From assembly GCA_022225965.2 (NCBI GenBank), contig JAKJXP020000009.1, forward strand, positions 656,419 to 720,418: 64,000 bases of DNA, read 5' to 3'. The notes beneath the pieces are model-generated. The model searched no databases, was not told the DNA's origin, and saw only the letters and a list, made by a program, of their open reading frames with translations. Shown here piece after piece: positions 12,284-21,724 of the stretch (the first letter of the stretch is position 1; each line of letters opens with the position of its first letter). The translations under genes and the position numbers were made by a program. Source of the DNA: Diatrype stigma (taxonomy: Eukaryota; Ascomycota; Sordariomycetes; Xylariales; Diatrypaceae).

Positions 12284-13869
12284 ATGGCGCCCAACCTGGA
12301 CGGCTACTTCGCCGAGGTCGACAAGCTGTCGGCGCACTTCATCGACCGGCTGAAGAAGGCCGTGGCGATCCCGTCGGTGTCGGCCGAGGCGGCGCGGCGA
12401 CCCGACGTGGTGCGCATGGGCGAGTTCCTCGCGACGGAGCTGAAGAACCTGGGCGCGACCGTCGAGCTGCGGCCGCTCGGCAAGCAGCCGGACCAGCCGG
12501 CGCTGGACCTGCCGCCGGTGGTGCTGGCGCGGTATGGAAACGACAAGGCGAAGCGCACCGTGCTGGTGTACGGGCACTACGACGTGCAGCCGGCGGAGAA
12601 GTCGGACGGCTGGGCGACGGAGCCGTTCGAGCTGACGGTCGCCGAGGACGGCCGCATGCTCGGCCGCGGCAGCACCGACGACAAGGGCCCCGTGCTCGGC
12701 TGGCTCAACGCCATCGAGGCGCACCAGCGCGCCGGCATCGACTTCCCCGTCAACCTGCTGATGTGCTTCGAGGGCATGGAGGAGTACGGGTCCGAGGGGC
12801 TGGACGACCTGATCGCCGCCGAGGGCAAGAAATTCTTCGCCGACGCCGACGCCGTCTGCATCAGCGACAACTACTGGCTCGGCACCGAGAAGCCGTGCCT
12901 GACGTACGGGCTGCGCGGCTGCAACTACTACAGCGTCGAGGTGAGCGGGCCCGCGGCCGACCTGCACAGCGGCGTGTTCGGCGGCACCGCTCAGGAGCCC
13001 ATGACGGACCTGGTGCGCATCCTGGCCAGCCTGGTCGACACGGGCGGCAAGATCCAGATCCCGGGCATCGCCGAGCAGGTGGCGCCCGTGACGGCGGACG
13101 AGGAAAGCCTGTACGACGGCATCTCCTTCACCATGGAGACGCTGCACGAGTCGCTGGGGGCTACGACGACCATCTTCGAGGACAAGAAGAGCACGCTGAT
13201 GGCGCGCTGGCGCTATCCCTCGCTCAGCGTCCACGGCATCGAGGGCGCCTACTCCGCCCCGGGCGCCAAGACTGTCATCCCCGCCAAGGTCATCGGCAAG
13301 TTCTCCATCCGCACCGTCCCCAACATGGAGATCGAGCGCACCAACGAGGCCGTCTACAAGTACGTCCAGGACGTCTTCGCCAAGCTCGGCAGCAAGAACA
13401 CCATGAAGGTCTACGCCCAGCACACCGGCAAGTGGTGGGTCGCCAGCCCCAACCACTGGAACTTCCGCGCCGCCAGCAAGGCCGTCGAGAGGGTCTGGAA
13501 CGTCAAGCCGGACTTCACGCGGGAGGGTGGCAGGTGAGTTTTTGCTTCCCCCTTTCCCATTTCCATTTTATCCTGGGATATTAGTATTGTCTCCTTTCCC
13601 ACGCGCAGATGGAAAAACAGACCCCCGTGCAACTAGTAGACCATTACATTGGCTGACTATATAATCCTCCCTTCCTCCCCATATGCAGTATCCCCGTGAC
13701 CCTCAGCTTCGAGCAGGCGACGGGCAAGAACGTGCTGCTGCTCCCCATGGGCAGCTCGACCGACGGCGCCCACTCGATCAACGAGAAGCTGGACAAGCGG
13801 AACTACATCGAGGGCATCAAGCTGCTGGGCACGTACCTGCACCACGTAGCCGAGGAGCCTCAGGTGTAG
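12284..13869 (+). CDS. DUG1: Cys-Gly metallodipeptidase Dug1 (M20 family)
   Basis: Exons 12284-13533 and 13689-13869 give 476 residues from MAPNLDGYF, the usual length. The junction restores [20 protein letters not shown]20 metal-site residues are all visible: H98 and D100 in [10 protein letters not shown]132 in [11 protein letters not shown]166 and E167 in [13 protein letters not shown]195 in CISDNYW, and H445 near the C-terminus in [13 protein letters not shown]. The family hydrolyses Cys-Gly and other dipeptides with two Zn or Mn ions and acts in the cytosol in glutathione degradation; mammalian CNDP2 is the counterpart. The upstream in-frame leader raises the possibility of a second, organelle-targeted form. 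The coding sequence is very G/C-rich at third positions, giving a 404-codon antisense shadow. Confidence 0.93.
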
Positions 13870-14821
13870 AGGTCTAAATATCGCCGTTGAAGCGAAGCAA
13901 TAACCGCGGGCTCCGGGGGTGGAAAGCAGTCGCTCTCCTACTGCTGCCAGGGACCACTACTCCTTGGTACCACCACCACCGCCACCTTTGCTACTGCCTT
14001 TCTTGTCATATAAGCAGGGCAGGTCTGGGTGGTTATGAGGAATGGGATGGGCGGGTCAAAACACCATGCTGCGGTCATACAATTTTCCTTGTCCGGAGTA
14101 GTTAGTAAGCACGTAAGTAGATTGGGTAGGTGCCGTGATATCTGGACTGAACTGGACCGGTCGGAAAACAACCCAACATCGAGCCCCAGCCATGAAGTGA
14201 GCCTCTCTCCCTTCCCCTTCCTCCGCATCTTGCATGTAGTTAGACGATATGTATCACATCAGCTGCAGATTTCAATGGGAAAAATAAAGAAGTTTATAAG
14301 TGACGAAACAGAGCTCCCTGTGGCTCCGGACGCGCCTGTCGTGAGGTATATACGCTTCATCACATAACCTATCTAGTAATTTGCATGTCTCCTATCTACC
14401 CACCTGCCTATTAATTTGCCTGCCTACGTTGGATACCAAAACGGTGTAACCGACATCAACTGTAGTTCGGTAGGCCAGCTCCGAAAGGAAATACAATAGA
14501 AAAATGGTGCATGAAGCCGAAGTATAAGGGTGAGCTTGCTATTGTGCGACAAATATCAGGATGTCGATCTTCAATTGTACAATACCATAATGTACTGTGG
14601 ATCATTCCGTATCGCCACTTCCAAATACCGTTAAGTAAATATTGTACAGTAATGAATGGGCACACCACGCGATGTTCTAGCGCGTCTTTATGCGCAGCGC
14701 TTTCAGACTTCTACAACACAACCCAGGGCTTCCATCATGAACCTTCTTATCCAATCGCCTGCTTTCCAAAAAGCCTTCATGAGGAACTTGCGACCACAAA
14801 TATACATAGACCATAGATGAG
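13870..14821. other. Intergenic region
   Basis: About 950 bases between co-directional genes. Becomes AT-rich toward the downstream gene. It includes short self-complementary patches such as ttgtacaa near 14575. No supported gene. Confidence 0.5.
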
Positions 14822-17800
14822 ATGGGGTTGTCATCAGATACCATCACCATCCCTGACGACGAGTCCTCTAGATCTGTCCATGCCGGTAAACGGAAACGGA
14901 AGGCAGACACAGACACGGCCGTCAAAGTGGAATGGAGCGAGGAATCCGATGATCAATATAAATCTTACAGGGAACGCAAAAAGGCCTTAAATAAGCCTGC
15001 GTCAAAAGCTAGAAGCAAAGGGAAAGCTGTATCAAGCGCTGTCCACCGAGCTGCCTCCCGCAAACGTGTCAAGAGGAAGAACTGGGAGCCGGAGGAAGAC
15101 TCTGATGAAGACGGGGAGAATGCGCTGCCCGAATATATTCGGGAACGGCGGAAAGCCTTCGATGCGACCCGTCAGACACTACGCGAGGGCGGATTGCGCT
15201 TGCCTCCTGATTATTCCGATATCTACTTCTCGGACGATGAGAAGCTAGAGCATCTTAAGGAGAAGCCGCAGTTCGATGGTAGGAGCGGCATCAAGCCATG
15301 CCACGAATACAAGGACATCGTCTTGGAAAGCTCCGCTGGCATCATCCCCGCATCCATTGCGCAGTACCTTCGCGATTATCAGATTGAAGGTGTCCGTTTC
15401 CTTCATGAGCTCTTTGTCTACCAGAAAGGTGGCATCCTCGGGGACGACATGGGTCTGGGCAAGACAGTCCAGGTTGCCGCCTTTCTGACGGCCGCCTTCG
15501 GCAAGACGGGTGACCAGCGCGATGCGAAGAGGATGCGGAAGCATAGGCGACAAAAGAAAAACTGGTTTCCTCGCGCTCTGATCATATGCCCTGGTTCATT
15601 AACGCAGAATTGGAAGAGCGAGCTTGATAGATGGGGCTGGTGGATAGCCGATCTATACCATGGCGCAGGAAAAGACGATGTTCTGGATACAGCCCAAGCT
15701 GGCCGGTTAGAAATCATGATCACCACCTATGCAACGTACAAGAATCATAGCGGTCGGATAAACCAAGTCCCCTGGGATGTCGTCGTTGCCGATGAATGCC
15801 ACTCCATCAAGGATAGCAAAGCTGGCGTTACCATTGCGATGAACGAAGTTAACGCCCTCTGCAGGATTGGACTGACTGGAACGGCGATTCAAAACAGGTA
15901 TGAGGAGCTCTGGACGTTGCTTAATTGGACGAATCCAGGTCAGTTTGGCACTATAGCCGACTGGAAGCACACGATCTGCAAGCCGCTGACTGTCGGTCAA
16001 TCTCATGATGCGACATTGAAGCAGCTAAGCGAAGCGCGTAAGACCGCCATCAAGCTACGAGACAACCTGTTGCCTCGCTTTTTCCTTCGAAGAATGAAGA
16101 GCTTGATTGCAGACCAACTTCCCAAGAAGAGCGACAAAGTCGTCTTCTGTCCGCTCTCCGACCTACAGCGAGAAGCGTACGAGAACCTTCTACGGAGTCC
16201 AATTGTCCATTTTGTCCAGACGGCCTACGATGAGTGCGATTGCGGATCCGAGGCCAAACGGGGATGGTGCTGTTACAAAGTAAACGAGGACGGGGAATCC
16301 TGGAAGTCCTTCGTGTTCCCCATAATCATGTCGCTGCAGAAGCTATCGAGTCATTTCAACCTCATTATTCCACAGAACGGTGATGTTACCGATAAGCAGA
16401 GGCGGGAGCTTCGGTTCCTCCAGGCAGCTATGCCTGAGAGGTGGGAGCAGTACTATGCGAAGCGCGAGTCGCTTCTGGATCAAGCCAACCCAGAGTTCTG
16501 CGGCAAATGGAAAATTCTCAGGAGGCTGCTCAAGTTCTGGCACGATGCTGGCGATAAGGTTCTAGTCTTCTCGCATAGCGTTCGGCTGCTGAGAATCCTC
16601 CAGCACCTGTTCAGCAACACCAGCTACAGCGTCAGCTATCTAGACGGCTCGCTCAGCTATGAGGGACGCCAGGTGACGGTCGACGACTTCAACTCGGACC
16701 CGAACCAGTTCGTCTTCTTGATATCTACCAAGGCCGGGGGTGTTGGGCTCAACATCACCTCGGCTAACAAAGTCGTCATCATGGACCCCCATTGGAATCC
16801 GTCCTATGACCTCCAAGCCCAGGACCGAGCGTATCGAATCGGGCAGACTCGCGACGTCGACGTGTACCGGTTCATCTCTACCGGCACCATCGAAGAGATC
16901 ACCTACGCGAGACAGATCTACAAGCAACAACAAGCCAACATCGGGTACAACGCGTCCAACGAACGCCGATACTTCAAGGGGGTCCAGCGTGACTCGAGCC
17001 GCAAGGGCGAGATCTTCGGCATACAGAACCTCCTGACGTACCACGGCGACCAAGTCGTCCTCCGCGACATCGTCAACAAGACCAACGTGGCCGAGGCCCG
17101 TGCCGGCGTCCAGCTGATGGAGATCGACATGGACAAGGCTGTCAAGGACGACGACGACCCGCTGATCAAAAAGGAAGAGGGCGCGTACGACGAGAGCGGC
17201 GGCCTAAAGCAGCTCTCGGCCGCGCTGACCGGCAGCAAGAAGGGCATGGTCCTAGAGGCCGGCGACGACGACGACGGCGCGGAGGAGCGGAAAAGGAAGA
17301 GGAAGGAGAGGAACGACGTCGTTCAGGCGATCCTCGCCTCCGCGGGCGTCGAGTACACGCACGAGAACTCGGAGGTCGTCGGCACGTCCAAGATCGAGGA
17401 TGAGCTGTCGCGGCAGGCCGCCCTGGCCACGTCGCAGAACGACGGCGGCGCCGAGCATACCATGTCCCTCCTCGGCGGCCGCGCGCTCTTCTACAGCAGC
17501 CAGGACGCCGCGGCCCTGGAGCTGGAGGGCCCGTTTGCAGCATCGCCTGGGGGGACAGGAGCAGCAGCAGCAGTGCGGCCCTTCGAGTACGAGTTCAACC
17601 CGCCCGAGGACGTCATGCGGCGCCAGTTCTGCACCATGGCGCAGACCCTCGGGTTCCCGAGCGCGGTGGAGTTCGCGCTCGCCGTCGAGGGCATGACGCA
17701 GGAGCAGCGCAGGAACTGCCTCGACCTGTTCTACCGGAAGCGCGTCGAGAAGCTGCGGGACCAGGGCGCTATCCTGCAGGTGGCTGGCAAGCCGGAGGAT

Positions 17801-18190
17801 GGCGATACCGATACCGATGACGGAAATGAAGATAACAATGGTGACAATACTAACAGTGGAGGGTCGCCGGGCGTGAAGAAAGAGGAGGGTCAAGAGGACG
17901 TGAAGAAGATCAAGATCGAGGGCGATGACTCTACTACTGTCGTGTCCATGTCTGATGGTGAGCAGGAAACTCCCGAAAAGAAAACTTCCGTTTCCGTCAA
18001 AAGGGAGGACGAGGGTGAGCAAGCGCACGCGGCAACGCCGAGAGTCAAGATGGAGGAGTCCGCGGAGGAGCCCTTGGCCAGTGTAAAGAGTGAGGGTGAG
18101 GGTGGGGATGCCAAGGCGAAAGTAGAGGAAGGGGAGGGGCCCTCGGTGTGCGTTTGGCTCTCTGATGACGGCACAGACGACGAGCTGTGA
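14822..18190 (+). CDS. SNF2-family DNA-dependent ATPase, ERCC6L2-like
   Basis: Single exon, 1122 residues. The N-lobe has DMGLGKT at 209-215 (Walker A) and DECH at 324-327 in place of the usual DEAH/DEGH, then LTGTAIQN at 352-359. Between the lobes, C472, C474, C483 and C484 form a CDC...CC cluster. The C-lobe has VLVFSHS and QAQDRAYRIGQTRDV (motif VI). After it come RQIYKQQ, RYFKGVQ and GEIFGIQNLL, which I associate with ERCC6L2. Around 925-976 the block RQFCTMAQTLGFPSAVEFAL to MTQEQRRNCLDLFY matches the C-terminal HEBO-type region of that group. ERCC6L2 relatives act in DNA repair and replication-stress tolerance in the nucleus. The N-terminus is basic with NLS-like KRKRK. The acidic C-terminal tail holds repeated SUMO-type motifs. 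Rad26/CSB is the main alternative. Confidence 0.82.
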   Translation: MGLSSDTITIPDDESSRSVHAGKRKRKADTDTAVKVEWSEESDDQYKSYRERKKALNKPASKARSKGKAVSSAVHRAASRKRVKRKNWEPEEDSDEDGENALPEYIRERRKAFDATRQTLREGGLRLPPDYSDIYFSDDEKLEHLKEKPQFDGRSGIKPCHEYKDIVLESSAGIIPASIAQYLRDYQIEGVRFLHELFVYQKGGILGDDMGLGKTVQVAAFLTAAFGKTGDQRDAKRMRKHRRQKKNWFPRALIICPGSLTQNWKSELDRWGWWIADLYHGAGKDDVLDTAQAGRLEIMITTYATYKNHSGRINQVPWDVVVADECHSIKDSKAGVTIAMNEVNALCRIGLTGTAIQNRYEELWTLLNWTNPGQFGTIADWKHTICKPLTVGQSHDATLKQLSEARKTAIKLRDNLLPRFFLRRMKSLIADQLPKKSDKVVFCPLSDLQREAYENLLRSPIVHFVQTAYDECDCGSEAKRGWCCYKVNEDGESWKSFVFPIIMSLQKLSSHFNLIIPQNGDVTDKQRRELRFLQAAMPERWEQYYAKRESLLDQANPEFCGKWKILRRLLKFWHDAGDKVLVFSHSVRLLRILQHLFSNTSYSVSYLDGSLSYEGRQVTVDDFNSDPNQFVFLISTKAGGVGLNITSANKVVIMDPHWNPSYDLQAQDRAYRIGQTRDVDVYRFISTGTIEEITYARQIYKQQQANIGYNASNERRYFKGVQRDSSRKGEIFGIQNLLTYHGDQVVLRDIVNKTNVAEARAGVQLMEIDMDKAVKDDDDPLIKKEEGAYDESGGLKQLSAALTGSKKGMVLEAGDDDDGAEERKRKRKERNDVVQAILASAGVEYTHENSEVVGTSKIEDELSRQAALATSQNDGGAEHTMSLLGGRALFYSSQDAAALELEGPFAASPGGTGAAAAVRPFEYEFNPPEDVMRRQFCTMAQTLGFPSAVEFALAVEGMTQEQRRNCLDLFYRKRVEKLRDQGAILQVAGKPEDGDTDTDDGNEDNNGDNTNSGGSPGVKKEEGQEDVKKIKIEGDDSTTVVSMSDGEQETPEKKTSVSVKREDEGEQAHAATPRVKMEESAEEPLASVKSEGEGGDAKAKVEEGEGPSVCVWLSDDGTDDEL

Positions 18191-20488
18191 AGTTAAGTTG
18201 GTTTGGTATTCTAGCTGGATAGGTAGGAATGATACCCCTGGTTGTATTGTACTCGAAGGGCGCGCTTGGGTTACTTAGGGCGTTGGGTCGTGGGACCTCG
18301 TGGGAATAGGGGCTGGCAAAGATTAATATGTTTGTCCATACGGTGTAGGAACTAGACAGCGGTTTTGATATTCACTGGATATTGTAGATCAATCACAGTT
18401 CCGAGATGAGATGGTCTTTAGGTGCTGGTGAGGCTAGGTCGGATTTATAACTACACCATCATCGACGTGATGAAGACACAGTTTTTAATCATTTGTTCCC
18501 TCGTCTCAGGGCTCAAGTGAGCTGCCGTCATTATACTAGGGTCCAGACTGGCAATTGAAGCAATCGCATGCCAATGTCTGCCCCGGATCCTTGCACACAC
18601 GTTACATTGATTTACCAGAGTATGCCTGAGGATTTCGAATGTCCAACTACTTTGTACTTCTCTGACAAGTTCTAATACGTCCACGTGCCAGTCAGAAACA
18701 TACCACCAGCGCACGTGCACCCCCTTTGCAGTTTGTGGTTTGAACTATCAGTCTTCTAAGATAATACAAGGGCCTGGCAGCTTAGCTAAGTGAGTAGTTA
18801 CCTCCCTATGTACTAGGTACAGTATGTCAGGGTATCTACTGTGTTTTTGGTACATTTACTCCTACACCACCGTACAATGCCGTAGCTATACCTGGTTGGA
18901 GTTATTCGTTTGTATAGTACGGGCACTTGCACATATGACGTATAGCCAGCTAATCTCGCAAACAGACGCTGTATTGACCGGTATCAGAGCTCTTAAAGCT
19001 GGCAAGGAATACAGAAAAGAACCAAGCAAGCAACTGACGAGTATGGTATTCTTAGAAAAGTACTGTGTAACCTACAGTAAATACCCTGACATACTGTATG
19101 GTCAAGTTATACTAGGCTCGCCCTCAGAGTCATGTAAGCATGAAGTTGAGAAAGTTCGGACGCGATCTTTACTACAAGTTCCTTGACAGGGGTTTCGTTA
19201 GTGCTGTGCTTTATAGGGGCTGCAGGATTTACGTAGGTTAGGTGGCCAATTATAGCACGCCAGAACTCACCAACATACATACAGCCCCTATCCTGAACCT
19301 AACGGCTTCACAACCTCTAGTATTACACCTTTTCTCTCTCGATTGCCAACCCTAATGCGGCTCTAGAAATCATGCTGGATAATCTGACTATACTGTAGTT
19401 GGTATTCATTCCATCTTATACTAATCTCGGACAGCAGCGGGCTGGTGACCCACCGACCACCTCCAGGGGCCTGTAAATATTCCCTGCCACCGCCAACATT
19501 GTACCTATTCCGCCAACTATAGACAACACACATACGCGCATACCTGTGATGCCAGATTGGCCTTTGATCCACACGTCGCCAATATACCAGTCTATGGACC
19601 GACATCTCTGCTGAGGATCTTGTGCTCTGTGGCTTCCAGGTTGATCTTGGTAGTGATCATGAGTTGATTCCTACCACATTGCCTGCGGTTGTCTCAATGG
19701 CTTCATCATGGATGGCCACCTGCAGTCGACGACCTTGGGACGACGGACATAGGTCCGGGTACCTGTATATTATGGCGAAGCAGGAAGGCACTGTCCCAGT
19801 CTTAGGTGTCACATCAGCTATGAATCCAGGCAGGTGCCTATACATTATGCCAGGAGACACCCAATGCTCTTTTTCGACCGATGCTCCTTCCATCGATGAT
19901 CGATCTATAATGGGATGCAAGGAAGCGACGACTATAGAAGATGGTGCCGCTAAGCGACCCGATGGAAAGGATCATCTGAGTCACCGTCGATCTTGTTTTT
20001 CTCTCCTAGGTAGCTGAGCACACAGATCTGGGTTTTGTTCGAGGTAAGAGTGTTTGCTATTTGTCAAATTGCCTGGGGCTGCAACTGCCCTTGGTTGTGT
20101 TTCACCCGTTGCGATTCCCAGCCTTCGCTCGCCACCTCGCTGGCCACCTCGCTCGCTTCGTGGCGCCTTGTGGAAAGCATTCCACTGTCTGGCGATTTGA
20201 GCACATTGTACATCAAGAAACGGCCCTTTTGTGTGTGATATACGTTGGACCTCAACTGTTCGAGCTGCTATTTGTGTTCCCGACATTATATGAACGGTTC
20301 GTCATCTTTTGCCCTCGAACTATTTTCTCTGGATTGTCAACTATCGCCCGCTCATGAATCGGCGCTAGACTCGGGCTGCAGAGTTCATCCTGAGGATTAC
20401 CGAGATATCCTTTCGATATATTATATGCTTGTCTAGTTCTTTTTTTCCTGGGGAATCGTTTTTCCATCGATCACCGAGCACAAGCACG
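18191..20488. other. Intergenic region containing a MITE-like element
   Basis: About 2.3 kb, more AT-rich than the flanking genes. Contains the inverted-repeat element at 18818-19098. Several frames up to 131 codons occur but translate without recognisable features, and one overlaps the element. The last 100 bases precede the secreted-protein gene. Confidence 0.55.
18818..19098. mobile_element. MITE-like element with 25-base terminal inverted repeats, TA-flanked
   Basis: The left end at 18818-18842 and the right end at 19074-19098 are inverted copies that match at 24 of 25 positions (single difference at the nineteenth base). The left end begins tacagtatgtcagggtat and the right end finishes accctgacatactgta. 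If the outermost TA on each side is the target-site duplication, the element is 277 bases and starts CAGT, as in Tc1/mariner-superfamily elements. No transposase frame fits inside, so it would be non-autonomous. The class assignment is inference; the repeats are seen directly. Confidence 0.75.
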
Positions 20489-21724
20489 ATGAAGTCAATT
20501 GCTGCCACCACACTGTCTCTTTTTGGCATCGTTGCCAGCCTCTCTCAACGGCCACCACCCTCTGGCTGTTGTTTCCAGCTAGATTCTGTGGGGGACCTCA
20601 ACGCCATGGTGGAGGAAGGTCAAGCTGGCGATTTGCTCTTGGGCGGATCGCTTCCAGAGGCTGTATTCTGTCTGGACCAAAAAACTGGGGTCCTCAAAGA
20701 CGACCGTGGAAACACCTGTTTCGTCCAGGCTCCAAGCCGACAGTTGACTTGTTCTATCGGCAGCTTTGGGTCTACGCTCTTTGATATCACAGAGCCTGAT
20801 GCACATGGGATGTCATACTTGTCATACGGGGAAGATATCAGACGCTTCCATGCTTGCCCGGCTCCTTCAGCGAGTATCAAAAGTTACTTCATCTACTCTG
20901 ATAACAAGCCTGACAGCACCGGCTGCTTCGAGATAACCCTCAATCTGAAAGACCCAGCCGCTGAGTGCCATCTTAACAACACGACGACTACCGGTGCGGC
21001 CTCCGCCATCATCCCAAGTGCCTCGCAACCCGTGACAGCAGCCCCACCTCTTACATCGACAATGTCAATGCGAACGTTGATTCCCCCAACTACTCGGCCT
21101 ATAGTTGTATCAACTATGGGAGCTGCTGATTCTGCAACTATCACGTCTACGCCGGAAACTCCATCACCAACCTGCACTATCCCATCTGCTGCGCCTTCAA
21201 TTGGCCCCAGTAGGGTAGGCTACCCAGACGCCAAAGCTCCAGCCGGCATCCACGATTCCTCGCCAGAAGTGTCCATCTCTAGCGATAATAGTACAGTCTT
21301 CGAATACACCATTCCTCCGTCATTTCCCCCCGTCAATGCAAACCTGAACGGAGCACCTCCGTTGTGTGCGCTACAATTCCGCATGCCCGCTTGTTCAGAA
21401 CTCGCAGAGGGATATCCATGCTACCATTACAGCGGGATGGAGCAAGAGTACTCCGGGCACTCGGGTATCAACTTCGAGCTCTCGGCGGGCAATGATGCGA
21501 TCACATGGGACAACACAGCCCTGCACCAAGTCTATCCCGGCGATACCCCCATCATAGGTACTTTCGATTGCGCCAAATTGAACGTTTCCGATACCGGAGA
21601 CCATGCTGTAAGCTGGAAAGCCACCAGCGTCAACAATTTCTACCTCTATTTCCAACAGGCCGGTGTGGGCGATCACCCACAATTCCAGGACGGTGTCGGA
21701 GCCTTTATTGTGCCTTGCGTATAG
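20489..21724 (+). CDS. Secreted cell-wall-type protein with But2 C-terminal-like domain
   Basis: Single exon, 411 residues from the ATG at 20489; an in-frame ATG 20 codons earlier would disrupt the signal peptide. Residues 1-20 (MKSIAATTLSLFGIVASLSQ) are a signal peptide. The first module (about 25-155) has the pattern FQLDSVG, CLDQ, FHACP and GCFEITL typical of a fungal secreted wall module. A Ser/Thr/Pro-rich linker (about 165-255), likely O-glycosylated, follows. The C-terminal module (about 285-411) has CALQFRMP, then GDTPIIGTFDC, YLYFQQ and GAFIVPC, matching the But2 C-terminal-like domain found in many secreted fungal proteins. The last residues are CV with no GPI signal. Biochemical activity is unknown; extracellular or wall location is inferred. 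Confidence 0.82.
   Translation: MKSIAATTLSLFGIVASLSQRPPPSGCCFQLDSVGDLNAMVEEGQAGDLLLGGSLPEAVFCLDQKTGVLKDDRGNTCFVQAPSRQLTCSIGSFGSTLFDITEPDAHGMSYLSYGEDIRRFHACPAPSASIKSYFIYSDNKPDSTGCFEITLNLKDPAAECHLNNTTTTGAASAIIPSASQPVTAAPPLTSTMSMRTLIPPTTRPIVVSTMGAADSATITSTPETPSPTCTIPSAAPSIGPSRVGYPDAKAPAGIHDSSPEVSISSDNSTVFEYTIPPSFPPVNANLNGAPPLCALQFRMPACSELAEGYPCYHYSGMEQEYSGHSGINFELSAGNDAITWDNTALHQVYPGDTPIIGTFDCAKLNVSDTGDHAVSWKATSVNNFYLYFQQAGVGDHPQFQDGVGAFIVPCV

Noticed and set aside
12242..13456. 404-codon frame on the minus strand
   Set aside because: It lies antisense to the Dug1 dipeptidase. The open frame results from the strong G/C third-position bias of the true gene and translates as repetitive Ala/Arg/Leu/Val.
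17252..18028. 258-codon minus-strand frame over the SNF2 tail
   Set aside because: Antisense to a well-supported domain-bearing gene, with no family features.
18824..19186. 120-codon plus-strand frame
   Set aside because: It overlaps most of the MITE-like element and runs beyond its right end, and shows no codon bias or known motif.
19211..19291. Second inverted repeat (ataggggctg) beside the MITE-like element
   Set aside because: Only about 10 bases match, with no TA or other duplication, so chance is sufficient.
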